Positions 9,288 through 18,081 of a stretch of 64,000 nucleotides of DNA are shown one piece after another; position 1 is the first letter of the stretch, and each line of letters opens with the position of its first letter. The DNA lies in the NCBI GenBank assembly GCA_003116975.1, contig BGKB01000031.1:434001-498000 (forward strand), read 5' to 3'. Source of the DNA: Aurantiochytrium sp. KH105 (lineage: Eukaryota; Sar; Bigyra; Thraustochytrida; Thraustochytriidae). The position numbers and the translations under genes were made by a program. The notes below the pieces were generated by a model. It was given only the letters and a program-made list of their open reading frames with translations. It did not search any database and had not been told where the DNA came from.

Positions 9288-10502
9288 ATGTCGAGAGCAC
9301 TCGCAGCCGCAGCAGCATGCGCGAGCGCGCGAGCACGACCAGACGCTGTCTGGCGTCTCGGCTTGAGGCAGGTTCGTCGGCCCAGACAACTCGTGCAAAG
9401 CCATCGAACAGGTCCATGGCACAGTGCGCAGCGAGCGTGGGCGTCGACAGCAACAATGACGAAAACCAAGGTTGATATGCACGAATCACGCGCAGCAACA
9501 CCGACGCCCCTGGTGGACTCGTTCGGGCGCGTTCACAACTACCTGCGCATCTCTCTTACGGAACGATGTAACCTGCGTTGCACATACTGCATGCCGGAGA
9601 AAGGTGTGGACCTGACTGCAGATCAAGAACTGTTGACGGATGACGAAATTGTGCGTATCGCGTCGGCATTTGTACAGCGTGGAGTGGACAAGGTTAGACT
9701 CACCGGTGGGGAACCATTGCTCCGACCGAGCATTCTGGATCTATGCGAGAGGCTGCGAGGGCTCGGTATTCGAGATTTGGCCATGACCACGAATGGAATT
9801 CTTTTGAAGCGAAAATTAGACCCTCTTGTGGAACGAGGCGTCAATTTGCTCAATATCAGCCTCGACACCTTGGTGCCAGCCAAATTCGAACTCATCACGC
9901 GGCGCCGAGGCTTTGAACGTGTCTTGGAAAGCATCAAACGGGCAACAAGTCTGCCGGGGCTCGATCAGGTTAAGGTGAATTGCGTCATGAAACGAGGCGT
10001 TAATGACGACGAGCTTTTGGACTTTGTGGAGCTCACGCGTGATTTGGACGTTGAGGTGCGATTTATCGAGTTCATGCCTTTTGATCAGAATAAATGGAAG
10101 GCGAAGGCAATTCTCCCATATTATGAGATGGTGGATATGATTCGCGAGCGCTGGCCGACTTTTGCGCGAACCCCTCGTCTCGATGGTGCCAACACTGTCT
10201 CGAAGACGTGGCAGGTGCCGGGTTTCGTGGGTCGCGTCGGCTTCATTTCGTCCATGACGGACCAATTTTGTGGAACTTGTAATCGCATGCGCCTTACTGC
10301 AGACGGTTCGATGAAGGCGTGTCTTTTTGGCTCCGAGGAGATCTCTCTGCGCGATGAGTTGCGGGCGGGCGCTTCGGACGAGGCATTGCTCGGTTCGATT
10401 GAATCTATTTTGGGTCGCAAGCACGCCAAGCTTGGTGGCCATGATAGCCCGGAAAGTATTTCGAAGGGTAGCAACCGGCCTATGGTGAAGATTGGCGGCT
10501 AA
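9288..10502 (+). CDS. MOCS1A: GTP 3',8-cyclase (MoaA/MOCS1A/CNX2), molybdenum cofactor step 1
   Basis: This radical-SAM enzyme converts GTP to 3',8-cH2GTP, the first step of molybdenum cofactor synthesis, usually in mitochondria. The radical-SAM cluster motif is ERCNLRCTYCMPEKG (CxxxCxxC). RLTGGEPLLRP follows, then the second cluster CGTCNRM...C with CxxC and 13 residues to the third Cys. The chain ends in Gly-Gly, as active MOCS1A proteins do. I chose the ATG at 9288 (MSRALAAAAACASARARP), whose Ala/Arg-rich start fits a mitochondrial presequence. An internal Met (MTKTKVDMHES) is an alternative. Length is 404 residues. No MoaC/MOCS1B part is fused to it. Confidence 0.93.
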   Translation: MSRALAAAAACASARARPDAVWRLGLRQVRRPRQLVQSHRTGPWHSAQRAWASTATMTKTKVDMHESRAATPTPLVDSFGRVHNYLRISLTERCNLRCTYCMPEKGVDLTADQELLTDDEIVRIASAFVQRGVDKVRLTGGEPLLRPSILDLCERLRGLGIRDLAMTTNGILLKRKLDPLVERGVNLLNISLDTLVPAKFELITRRRGFERVLESIKRATSLPGLDQVKVNCVMKRGVNDDELLDFVELTRDLDVEVRFIEFMPFDQNKWKAKAILPYYEMVDMIRERWPTFARTPRLDGANTVSKTWQVPGFVGRVGFISSMTDQFCGTCNRMRLTADGSMKACLFGSEEISLRDELRAGASDEALLGSIESILGRKHAKLGGHDSPESISKGSNRPMVKIGG

Positions 10503-10893
10503 GCTCTCATGTTGGCACGTTGGTACATACTATCCACTTTGTAGGAAACCATGAGTAACTTGTCTTGTTTTTTCGAAAAATTTCATCTTTATTCAGTTGC
10601 TTTGGCACGTCTTCATTTCTGGATCGGTGAACGATCAAGTCCAATTCAAGGATAGAAACTTCTTGAAGAAAAATCAGGAAGGAGAATTAGCCTGTCTTGT
10701 CTGTGGGCAAGGTTTCTTTCTCTCTCTCTCTCTCTCGTTCTCTCTCTCTGACTGTGAGTGCGTATTTCTGCGCAAAATATCAAGTATAGCTCTACAAACA
10801 ATAAAACTTATACATGCAATTTGGTGGCTTCTCGCTACTGATTCTTCTTCTTCTTTTTCTTCTTCTTTTTCTGTGCAAATAAAAATGAAACAC
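10503..10893. other. Convergent 3' region with CT tract
   Basis: The gap between the convergent ends of MOCS1A and the tri-SNARE gene holds a CT microsatellite at about 10717-10749, a TTCTTC tract near 10845-10870 and A/T-rich stretches that may hold both polyadenylation sites. No gene is seen. Confidence 0.5.
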
Positions 10894-13047
10894 TCATGAT
10901 TTGAGCTTGCGCGTAATCTTCAGCACCGAGGCGTTGCCCCTCTCTACAGCCGCAGCCGTGCGCTCGAGCTGCTGGTTTTGCGTCTCGAGCTCAGAAGACA
11001 TACGGCCAGCGATGTGGAGATTTTCGCTAAAGTTGGAAGCCGCTTCGTCCTCAAGACTGAAATCGGTCCCATTCTCTTGCAGCGCACGCCGGCGCTCCTC
11101 GTGCCGCTGTTTTTCTTGACGCAAAAGCTCATCGCGCTTGTCGGCAACCTCGCGGCGAAGAATCTGATCTTGCGTGGCAGCATCGACGTTTTGCAGCTGG
11201 CCACGCCGCCACGTTACGAAATTTCGGAGGGCGCCAGATAAATTCGCGGCGCGATCGATGCGCTGCGTGTACATTGCCGCGTCACCAACAAGCGCTGCGT
11301 TGCGCTCCGCACGAGAAATTTGCTCCCCTTGTTCATTTGCGCGAGCGTACGATTCGCTGAGAATTGTGTTGGTTGTCACAGAGCTGCGATAAATACCATT
11401 CCAGAGCTGTTTGGTCTCGCGATCGGCGGGAGCGATCGCAGAATCATTGTCCATGGCCTCTTGAACTGCGCGGGCCCGCGCCAGTTTCTCGGCGGCAGCC
11501 TGATGCGCCGGCGAGGTGCCAGGCTTGCCCGTAAGATAGCGTACCCAGAGTCGCCGTCGCACAACACAGCCACGTTGCGCCTCGGGAAACCAGTTGTTGG
11601 CGGTTGCCTTTGATGCAAAGTCCCAGCCGCTCAAGTCCGTATTGGCCCTATCAACCACGAGATCCCACTTTGGCGACGCCCAGGACCAAACGACGTCAAA
11701 GGCAATTTCACGCTCGTGCACTGCCTCGATTTCTGCCTCTTCTTCGGGTGTGAGATTATTGCTGTCAGCACGAGCCTCGGCAAGAAGCTGCAGGCGGGCC
11801 TCAGCGGCGCTGGTATCCTTCTCGGGGTGCGCCCCACGTACAGGTTCGCCAAACTCGTCCGTCCACATGCGCTCGGTCTGGATCCATTTCCGCATCATGT
11901 ACGACCACTGCTGGACTTCAAAGGCGTATACCTGAAGAGTGAACTCCCCCGTGCGCTGCTTGCGCGCCGAGAGCAAGGCCTTGATGCGACGCGTCTCCGC
12001 GTTGATGGATCTTCGCTTGACAGCCGCGACACCCTTGCCAGCGACCATGCCCACGACACCGCCTGCAGCAGCGCCAATAACGATGCCCACGGGCCCGCCA
12101 AGAATACCGACAAGGCCTCCCACCGTGGCGGTGCCAAACGTGGCTTTGGCGGCGCCTGTGCTAGCCTGACGGCGGCGCGCACGGCTCAGCTCGTGCACGC
12201 CCTCCATGGTACGCGCGACGGAGTCGTCTGTGTTTTCTTCGAGCCTGTTCACGTCGTCCGTCTGGACCTCGAGGAGAGAACCCACTTCGGTGGCCATTTC
12301 TTCCACGAGCTGGGCGCTACGAGCCACCTCGCGCAGCGCGCTCTGCTCGCTCTGGGTGGTGCTTTGTTCGTCGTACTCGCGGAGAGCGTACGTTTGCTGC
12401 TGCTCCTGCTGGAGAAGCAGTTGTTGTTGCGAGTTGTTGTTGTTGTTGTTGCCGATACCATTGTATGGAGCGCCGCGGTAAGAAGAGGCTTTGCGCTGAG
12501 CATATGCCGCTTTGCGGGTCTCAAGTTGGGCGCGCGTGGCCTCGCGATCCGCGCTTTGCGCCCCGGAGGCCTCTGCTTCAGATTTTGCGGCAGATGCCTC
12601 GACAAGGCGTTGCTGTTTTCTGAGCTCGGCGAGCACCAGCTTGGCGCGTTTGACGCTTTGGTCTGTGGCTCGCAAGCTCGCCGCGACCTGAAGCCTTCGA
12701 TCGTAGTCGCTTTTGAGCTTTTTCGCCTTGAAGGCCTTGCTTCCGGGCGTCGCGGCCCCTGCCTTGACGCGGGCGAGAAAATCGGCATCATCTGCACGCA
12801 GTTTGTTCATCATTTCCTCGCACTTTTTCACTTGCTGGTGCAGCTGGTCTGCGTCCGCGCCGAGCTTGCGCGGGTCGCGGCCCTGCGCTGCGCCTTGCTG
12901 TCGCTGCACGAGCGCTGCGAGAGCGCGTCCCGCGCCCTCATTTTGTTGACAGAGCGTCTGCAGGTCCACCAAGCGACGCTGGGCGTCCTCCACCACGAAG
13001 CTGCCTGCGCCCGCGCCCGCGCCCGCGCCCGCGCCTGCGCTCGCCAT
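10894..13047 (-). CDS. Three-SNARE-motif protein: Qa + glycine-rich membrane segment + DysF + Qb + Qc, 717 aa
   Basis: SNAREs drive membrane fusion by forming a four-helix bundle of Qa, Qb, Qc and R helices. Residues about 15-150 resemble a syntaxin N-terminal helical region. Residues about 226-290 fit a Qa motif, with zero-layer Gln262 in LLEVQTDDVNRLEENTDDSV. Residues 304-344 are a glycine-zipper hydrophobic stretch (GGLVGILGGPVGIVIGAAAG, then VVGMVAGKG), similar in style to the syntaxin-17 hairpin. Residues about 374-404 and 451-505 look like the two parts of a DysF domain (RMWTDEFGEP; WSWASPKWDLVVD; TDLSGWDF; CVVRRRLWVRYL). Residues about 548-608 fit a SNAP-25-type Qb motif with Gln573 (ANEQGEQISRAERN). 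Residues about 670-716 fit a Qc motif with Gln690 (MSSELETQNQQLERT). The ATG at 13047 precedes the helical domain; the open frame upstream starts 78 codons earlier and is probably 5'UTR. Domain calls are by eye. Confidence 0.8.
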   Translation of the reverse strand: MASAGAGAGAGAGAGSFVVEDAQRRLVDLQTLCQQNEGAGRALAALVQRQQGAAQGRDPRKLGADADQLHQQVKKCEEMMNKLRADDADFLARVKAGAATPGSKAFKAKKLKSDYDRRLQVAASLRATDQSVKRAKLVLAELRKQQRLVEASAAKSEAEASGAQSADREATRAQLETRKAAYAQRKASSYRGAPYNGIGNNNNNNSQQQLLLQQEQQQTYALREYDEQSTTQSEQSALREVARSAQLVEEMATEVGSLLEVQTDDVNRLEENTDDSVARTMEGVHELSRARRRQASTGAAKATFGTATVGGLVGILGGPVGIVIGAAAGGVVGMVAGKGVAAVKRRSINAETRRIKALLSARKQRTGEFTLQVYAFEVQQWSYMMRKWIQTERMWTDEFGEPVRGAHPEKDTSAAEARLQLLAEARADSNNLTPEEEAEIEAVHEREIAFDVVWSWASPKWDLVVDRANTDLSGWDFASKATANNWFPEAQRGCVVRRRLWVRYLTGKPGTSPAHQAAAEKLARARAVQEAMDNDSAIAPADRETKQLWNGIYRSSVTTNTILSESYARANEQGEQISRAERNAALVGDAAMYTQRIDRAANLSGALRNFVTWRRGQLQNVDAATQDQILRREVADKRDELLRQEKQRHEERRRALQENGTDFSLEDEAASNFSENLHIAGRMSSELETQNQQLERTAAAVERGNASVLKITRKLKS

Positions 13048-13734
13048 AGCTCCGCGCGCCGCGTCGGGGAGCTGGCGTCCTGCTGGCGGCTGCGCTGGCC
13101 GCGGCAAGTTCTTCTTTTGCCTTTGTTCTTCGATGACGTCCGCTTGCTCTGACAACGATGTGAGACTCACTACATGAAGGGCGATCGTATTGATCGAGGT
13201 CGCATTATTTGGCAAGCCACGAAAAAGGACGCAAGACCGCCCGCCATCATGGCAGCTAGGCCTACCACGGCGTGCATGCACAGCAGCACTCTCTCTTCAC
13301 TGCTGGCAAGCCAGACGTCGAATCGGTCTTGCTAACTTTAAAAGCAAATGGCGCATGATATGATGCGCTGGATAGATAGAACGCTGCGGCGTGAGACATG
13401 CTGGACTGGACAGATTTGCCCAAAATGAAAGCAGCTCTGGCGCGAAGAGTTGCCGGAGAGCAAGCATCATTAGCCAATGCGGAGGCTTGGAGGCCTTCAG
13501 CCTCTTATACTGTACTTCCGTGCCTTTACGCTTCGTGCAGTAGGCCGTTATCGTATCCACTACAGTGGACCTTTTCGCCCTCCTCCTCACCCCTACCCCA
13601 CGTGCATACAGCTGCACTCCACTTCACACATCAATGTCCTGCTCCAGCCAGTGCTCCTGGCCGCCCAGCCTCGAATCGGTCTCCATCGTGTCCGCGCCCT
13701 AATAAGCCAGGCCCAAGCTGGTGCTCTAAAAGAG

Positions 13735-13986
13735 CTAAACAACCTGCGTGTCGCCCTCGCGATTCGATCCAAGCGGCGCAACTTCCTGCCGCTCTGCGGT
13801 ATCGGCCGCGAGACTCCTCGGCGACGAACGCCCGCCCGTGCGCGCGGGTTTGCGCTTCCTGGCCCCGGCGGCAGCGTCGTCACCGCGGCTCTCTGTCCTT
13901 GTCGTCGCCCTTCTTCGCGCTCTTGCTACACAGAAGTATACCACCTCTAAAATGCCCAACACAACAATAACAGCGGCGACGAGCAT
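13735..13986 (-). CDS. Possible small membrane protein, 83 aa (weak)
   Basis: The ATG at 13986 opens a short frame that begins with a strong hydrophobic helix (MLVAAVIVVLGILEVVYFCV) followed by basic residues and ends at a TAG. This is a signal-anchor layout. It shares the region with open frames on the other strand, has no recognised family and is Arg/Ala-rich as GC-rich noise often is. It may be real or chance. Confidence 0.25.
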   Translation of the reverse strand: MLVAAVIVVLGILEVVYFCVARARRRATTRTESRGDDAAAGARKRKPARTGGRSSPRSLAADTAERQEVAPLGSNREGDTQVV

Positions 13987-14149
13987 CAATCAGCCAGCCA
14001 GGCGCTTTGGGTTCGGTCAACACCTCCCGCCCGGTCCCCGCTCCGGCTCGCCGGCGGCCAGCGAACCGACCGCGCAGCCGCGCGTGGGTGCAGCCAGCGG
14101 CGGGCTCGAGGTCGGGGAGCGCGCGAAGAAAGCGTCCACGTCGGGAGGG

Positions 14150-14173
14150 AGGCAGGCAGGCAGGCAGGCAGGC
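14150..14173. repeat. AGGC tetramer repeat
   Basis: About six GGCA/AGGC units lie upstream of the gene at 14462. Confidence 0.8.
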
Positions 14174-14461
14174 GGAGAAGAGGGGAGAGTGGGAGGGCTA
14201 GCCGGCCTCCCTTGCCTGCACCGGCAGCACGTGCACGCGCGCGTGGAGAAGGTGCACACTTTCTTTTCTTCTTTCTGTCCTCTCTATGGCGAGAAGCAGG
14301 CTGCTTGCTGCTGGCGTCGCGCCGACCGCGCTGGCCACGGCGAGAGACGCAAACCCGCAACAGGAGCTCTCGAGCGCGACGCCGACGACAAGCGAGCGAG
14401 CGAGCGAGCAGGCGGGCAGAGGGGAGACGAACGTTTCAGGTCTAACAAAGCGGCAGGCACC

Positions 14462-14830
14462 ATGAGCGCGACGGATAGCGCCAAGACGGCCCTGCGCGCC
14501 ACCGGCCAGGCCATCAAGAAGGGCGCCATCGCGACCAAGGACTACCTGTCCACGTTGACGTTGCGCGAGGCGCTCCTGGTTGGCGCGGGTGTCGTGACGG
14601 TGATCGTGCTCATCTCGCAGCTGCTCGTGGGTTTCTGGCAGCGCTTCCTGCCTTCGGCGCTCATCACTCTCGTGCGCTTGCTGGTCTTTGTCGTGGTGCC
14701 TATGGTGGCCGCAGCGTCCACAGTCTTTGGAATGTGGCTCGAGCGCAAGTATGCCAAGTTCGACGAGCTTCATGACTGGACCATTGAGAAGTCTGCCGAG
14801 CTTCATGACTTCCTCTTCAAGTCCGCCTAA
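14462..14830 (+). CDS. Small two-helix membrane protein, 122 aa
   Basis: The frame is open far upstream, but the upstream residues are low-complexity. I chose the ATG at 14462 (MSATDSAKTALRATGQAIKK), which follows AGGCACC. Two hydrophobic helices are seen at residues about 39-60 (ALLVGAGVVTVIVLISQLLV) and 66-92 (LPSALITLVRLLVFVVVPMV). The amphipathic C-terminus (KFDELHDWTIEKSAELHDFL) contains two similar halves (ELHDWTIEKSA / ELHDFLFKSA). I recognise no family. A hairpin in an organelle membrane is a reasonable inference. AATAAA-like sequence follows the stop. Confidence 0.65.
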   Translation: MSATDSAKTALRATGQAIKKGAIATKDYLSTLTLREALLVGAGVVTVIVLISQLLVGFWQRFLPSALITLVRLLVFVVVPMVAAASTVFGMWLERKYAKFDELHDWTIEKSAELHDFLFKSA

Positions 14831-15201
14831 TAAAGTAAGGTTTAACTCACATTTCATTGTTGTACTTTGTTCTGCTTCTTTTATCCATCGTCGTTGTAAA
14901 GACCTATCAACATCTGCACTTGCGTCATCGTTTTCATCTAAATGGCAATGATCACCTTGTCCGAGACTTATCCAAATAAGCGAAGGACACCAGCACAATC
15001 GAATTTAATCGCTCATTTCCCGCTACTTCAGAGTTTGCTTTCGCCACGAATTATCTCCAAATTCTTCTCCTTCTTCATCAAAATCCTTCTCCAGCTTCGA
15101 TTCTATTATCATCATCCATATTTTAACTTCGCTCTCTCCCTCTCCCCCTTCCCCCCAAAAAAAGTAGCAGCAAAGCGAGTTCAAATTATTCTTTCCAAGC
15201 T
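14831..15201. other. Convergent 3' region
   Basis: This A/T-richer stretch lies between two convergent genes, with TAATAAAG right after the 14830 stop and pyrimidine-rich tracts near 15050-15160. No gene is seen. Confidence 0.5.
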
Positions 15202-18081
15202 TCAAATATTATCGTACTGATGGCGCGGACCGCGGTTGTCGCCTCGGCTGCGGAAGCAGCAGCAGCAGCAACGACACCAACGGCAAGTCTCGGCCAGACA
15301 TGCTGGTGGATGCGCCACGCAAAAGACCACAAAGGCCATGAAGATACCAAAGAATGCGCCGCCTGCAGCACTCTTCTGCACATTCGGATCTTGCACCGAT
15401 TTGCCCACATAGTCCTCGTACGGGGATAGATCGAACCAGGGCTGCTCTTTGTCGTCCTCATCATCATCCCCGTCCAAGTCTTCGCCTTGAATCGTCGATG
15501 ACCCATCTTCAGCCTCGGGTGGCCACGGATAAAACTCTTGCTCTTCTGGCGGACACTCGAGATCGTGATCGTCAAGGCAGCGGTTCAGGCAGGTTTCCGT
15601 CGGAAAGGTCAACTGCGAGTAGCCGTCCTCGAGCTCGACCTTGGCACAGTGAAAGACATCCGAAAATTCCACAATAGCTGGCTTGTCCTCAATGGTCTTC
15701 CTCACCGAGTACATGCGTGCCTTTTCGGGAACATCCCGAAAGAGCATGGTTGATTCGTGCCCCTCATCCGCCTCGACGATGCGAAGCTTGGGCTTGTAAT
15801 GAGCAAGAGCCCAAGAAATGGTGTCGCCAATACGCATCGCAAAGGTCTGCATGGGAGAACGCTTGACGATCATGGTGAGCGTACCCGCGACCTCAAGCTT
15901 GCCGAGGAAAACTGCCGGATTTTCAATCTCCTCGGGATCAGGCTGCACAGTCATGGTTGCATCGGGCCCGATAAAGGTGTAACAGCTGACGACTACACCA
16001 GCGTTGACGTCAAGAACGCCAGCGGCGAGCTCGAGACGACGATCGTGCGAGAGGTTGACGCACTGCAGTCCGGCAGTCCTCTCCAGCACAACTCGAGAGC
16101 CGGAGTCCATTTCAAGGCCACGGGACTGCGAAGAGAACACAAGCGTCGAAGCTTCGCTCACAACGAGGTGACCCTGGCGCAGGTCCAGAACGCCATCGAT
16201 TCGAATGCGGTATGTCGGGGTCTCGTCGTCGTCGTCGTCTGAAACGGATCCAGCTGGACCGCGTTTCGTACGCAAGGTGGCGCCCTGCTCAACTTGCACA
16301 TTGGGCAGCGCGCAATTTGCCCCGACAGTCACGACTGCGTCCTCGCCCTCAATCACCACAAGGCCCTGCGGGGAGAACACCCAAGCTGCCGAGGCATCCT
16401 CCTTCTCACAGATATTTGCGGAACGAGTGAGTCGAAGTACTTGGTCCGGGAGAAAGGTGTATGCGGTGACGCTCCACGCAGAGTCGTACTCGGGCTCAAG
16501 CACAGTCTTATTTCCAAAGCGCTCCGCATCGTACGAGATGATAAAGAGACCATCCGCGGTTTTCGTACCCTCGGGGGGCTGCGTGTTGCGCATCTCGGGC
16601 GTTGGAGACGGAACGTGCGATTCCGGGACTGAGGACGTCGTTGTTGTCGTTGCTGCCACCGTGGGCTCTGGCGTAGGTGCCGGCACGGGATTTGGCAAAT
16701 TGAACCCGTTCTTCTGGGCCACGGCGCAGGATCCGCAGCACTCGGCGCGAGAGCTGCGCGTGCCCGGCTCATTGTCGCGTGTCTGGTCACAAATGGAGCG
16801 CGCAATGCCCAAACGATTCTTGCCGTGGTCAAAGACATAGTCGAATCCACCCATGGTAAGAGCGCCGAGAACAAAGGATCCGCGCGCATCTCGAAGAATA
16901 CCCACGCAGTAAGCACCCCGCGAGCGAAAAAAGTAGGCACCTGGGGGGATGCAAATACGCGCGCTTGTGCCTTCGTAGGCTTCAAACTCGAGTTCGAGCG
17001 TCGGGAACTTTTCCAGCCACGGATCAAGGTCTTCCGAGTAGTCTTCGCCCTCTGGAGGCGCATAGCACATGATCGAGTCCCTTCGATCATCCGGATGTGC
17101 ACTCGTCGGATTAGCGGTTCCGGGACAGTTTCCATCCTTGGCGCAAAAAGTTTTGAACGAATTGGAAAGGGCGTCGGCGGTGTGAGAGTCGACATAAGTA
17201 AACGTCGTGCCGCTATCGACAATGGGTTTCTTCAAGCTCTGGCCCAGCTGCACCGCTTCACCCTCAACGTAGAACTTTTGGACTCCAACCTTGTAGAATC
17301 CCACCGAGGACAGCGGGATCCACTGAATGGGCTCCAGGTGTCGCGTCTCATCGTAACCTCCAACACCGAGCACGCCCGTACGAGAGGCAAGGCACATGGA
17401 AAAGAGGTCGTCTTCAAGTCTATGCGCTTGGCGCAAGCTTCCTATGAGCGTGTGCGAGTTGCCGCCAAACATGCCAATGATGCCATCGGCAAACTGGTGT
17501 TTGAACGGGGTGGCATACGAGCTGCAGCAGCCAAAGCTGTGCACGATGCCTTCCGTGGCCACGTCACACGCCTTGCCAAGACACATGAGCGCTTCAACGT
17601 TCTTGCCGCTATTGCATGAGCCTTCGCTGTAACACTGCTTGTAGTTTGACAGGTACTTGGCGCCGTTGGACTGTGACGGGTCAAAATGGTTGTGGTCGCC
17701 GCAGTTGCACCCTGCGCACGGGACGGCGATGGTGCTCGAGCCGGTGTCGACGATCACACTAAAGACATCATCTTCGTTGGGCCCGATATGCAGCCAGGAC
17801 CAGTAAACGCCGTCCTTTTCGCGCGAGATCTGCGCGAGTTCCTTGAACTTTTTCTCCGTGTCGTCCAGACCACGGAGCAACCTGCGGTCGTCGCTACGGG
17901 GCCGCCGGTCGAGGGGCACCTCGAGTCGTCTGCGGCCGTTCGCATCCTCAAGAATGCGCGCTCGCCTTCCGTCGCTGTCGGCTGCAAAGGCCGGTACGGC
18001 CGTCGTTGCCGTTGCCAGCACAGCCAGCGCAGCCAGTACGGCCAGCACGGCCAGCACGGCCGTCGTAGACGCTCCGCGCAT
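15202..18081 (-). CDS. Type I membrane pepsin-family (A1) aspartic protease with large ectodomain, 959 aa
   Basis: The protein has a signal peptide (MRGASTTAVLAVLAVLAALA) and then a pepsin-like domain. The two catalytic motifs are DTGSS (SVIVDTGSSTIAVPC, residue about 111) and DSGTT (PIVDSGTTFTYVD, residue about 289). Many Cys pairs (CAGCNCGDHNHFDPSQS) recall the membrane-anchored family of plants and oomycetes. A Pro/Thr stalk (PVPAPTPEPTVAATTTTTSS) leads to an ectodomain of about 350 residues that I cannot assign. One transmembrane helix (FFGIFMAFVVFCVA) and a cysteine-rich tail (CRWCRCCCCCFRSR) that may be palmitoylated close the chain. The open frame extends to a TTG at 18210, but the ATG at 18081 gives the signal peptide. 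It probably acts in the secretory/endolysosomal system or at the surface (inference). Confidence 0.88.
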   Translation of the reverse strand: MRGASTTAVLAVLAVLAALAVLATATTAVPAFAADSDGRRARILEDANGRRRLEVPLDRRPRSDDRRLLRGLDDTEKKFKELAQISREKDGVYWSWLHIGPNEDDVFSVIVDTGSSTIAVPCAGCNCGDHNHFDPSQSNGAKYLSNYKQCYSEGSCNSGKNVEALMCLGKACDVATEGIVHSFGCCSSYATPFKHQFADGIIGMFGGNSHTLIGSLRQAHRLEDDLFSMCLASRTGVLGVGGYDETRHLEPIQWIPLSSVGFYKVGVQKFYVEGEAVQLGQSLKKPIVDSGTTFTYVDSHTADALSNSFKTFCAKDGNCPGTANPTSAHPDDRRDSIMCYAPPEGEDYSEDLDPWLEKFPTLELEFEAYEGTSARICIPPGAYFFRSRGAYCVGILRDARGSFVLGALTMGGFDYVFDHGKNRLGIARSICDQTRDNEPGTRSSRAECCGSCAVAQKNGFNLPNPVPAPTPEPTVAATTTTTSSVPESHVPSPTPEMRNTQPPEGTKTADGLFIISYDAERFGNKTVLEPEYDSAWSVTAYTFLPDQVLRLTRSANICEKEDASAAWVFSPQGLVVIEGEDAVVTVGANCALPNVQVEQGATLRTKRGPAGSVSDDDDDETPTYRIRIDGVLDLRQGHLVVSEASTLVFSSQSRGLEMDSGSRVVLERTAGLQCVNLSHDRRLELAAGVLDVNAGVVVSCYTFIGPDATMTVQPDPEEIENPAVFLGKLEVAGTLTMIVKRSPMQTFAMRIGDTISWALAHYKPKLRIVEADEGHESTMLFRDVPEKARMYSVRKTIEDKPAIVEFSDVFHCAKVELEDGYSQLTFPTETCLNRCLDDHDLECPPEEQEFYPWPPEAEDGSSTIQGEDLDGDDDEDDKEQPWFDLSPYEDYVGKSVQDPNVQKSAAGGAFFGIFMAFVVFCVAHPPACLAETCRWCRCCCCCFRSRGDNRGPRHQYDNI

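Larger units (their letters stand above)
13048..14461. other. Divergent intergenic region, no firm gene
   Basis: This GC-rich gap lies between the tri-SNARE start and the small membrane protein at 14462. It holds AGGC tetramers (14150-14173), GAGC tetramers near 14390-14410 and one weak small frame at 13735-13986(-), listed separately. Confidence 0.45.

Noticed and set aside
11716-13152. Long + strand frame over the tri-SNARE gene
   Set aside because: The translation is Leu/Val/Arg-rich without motifs; the - strand shows the domains.
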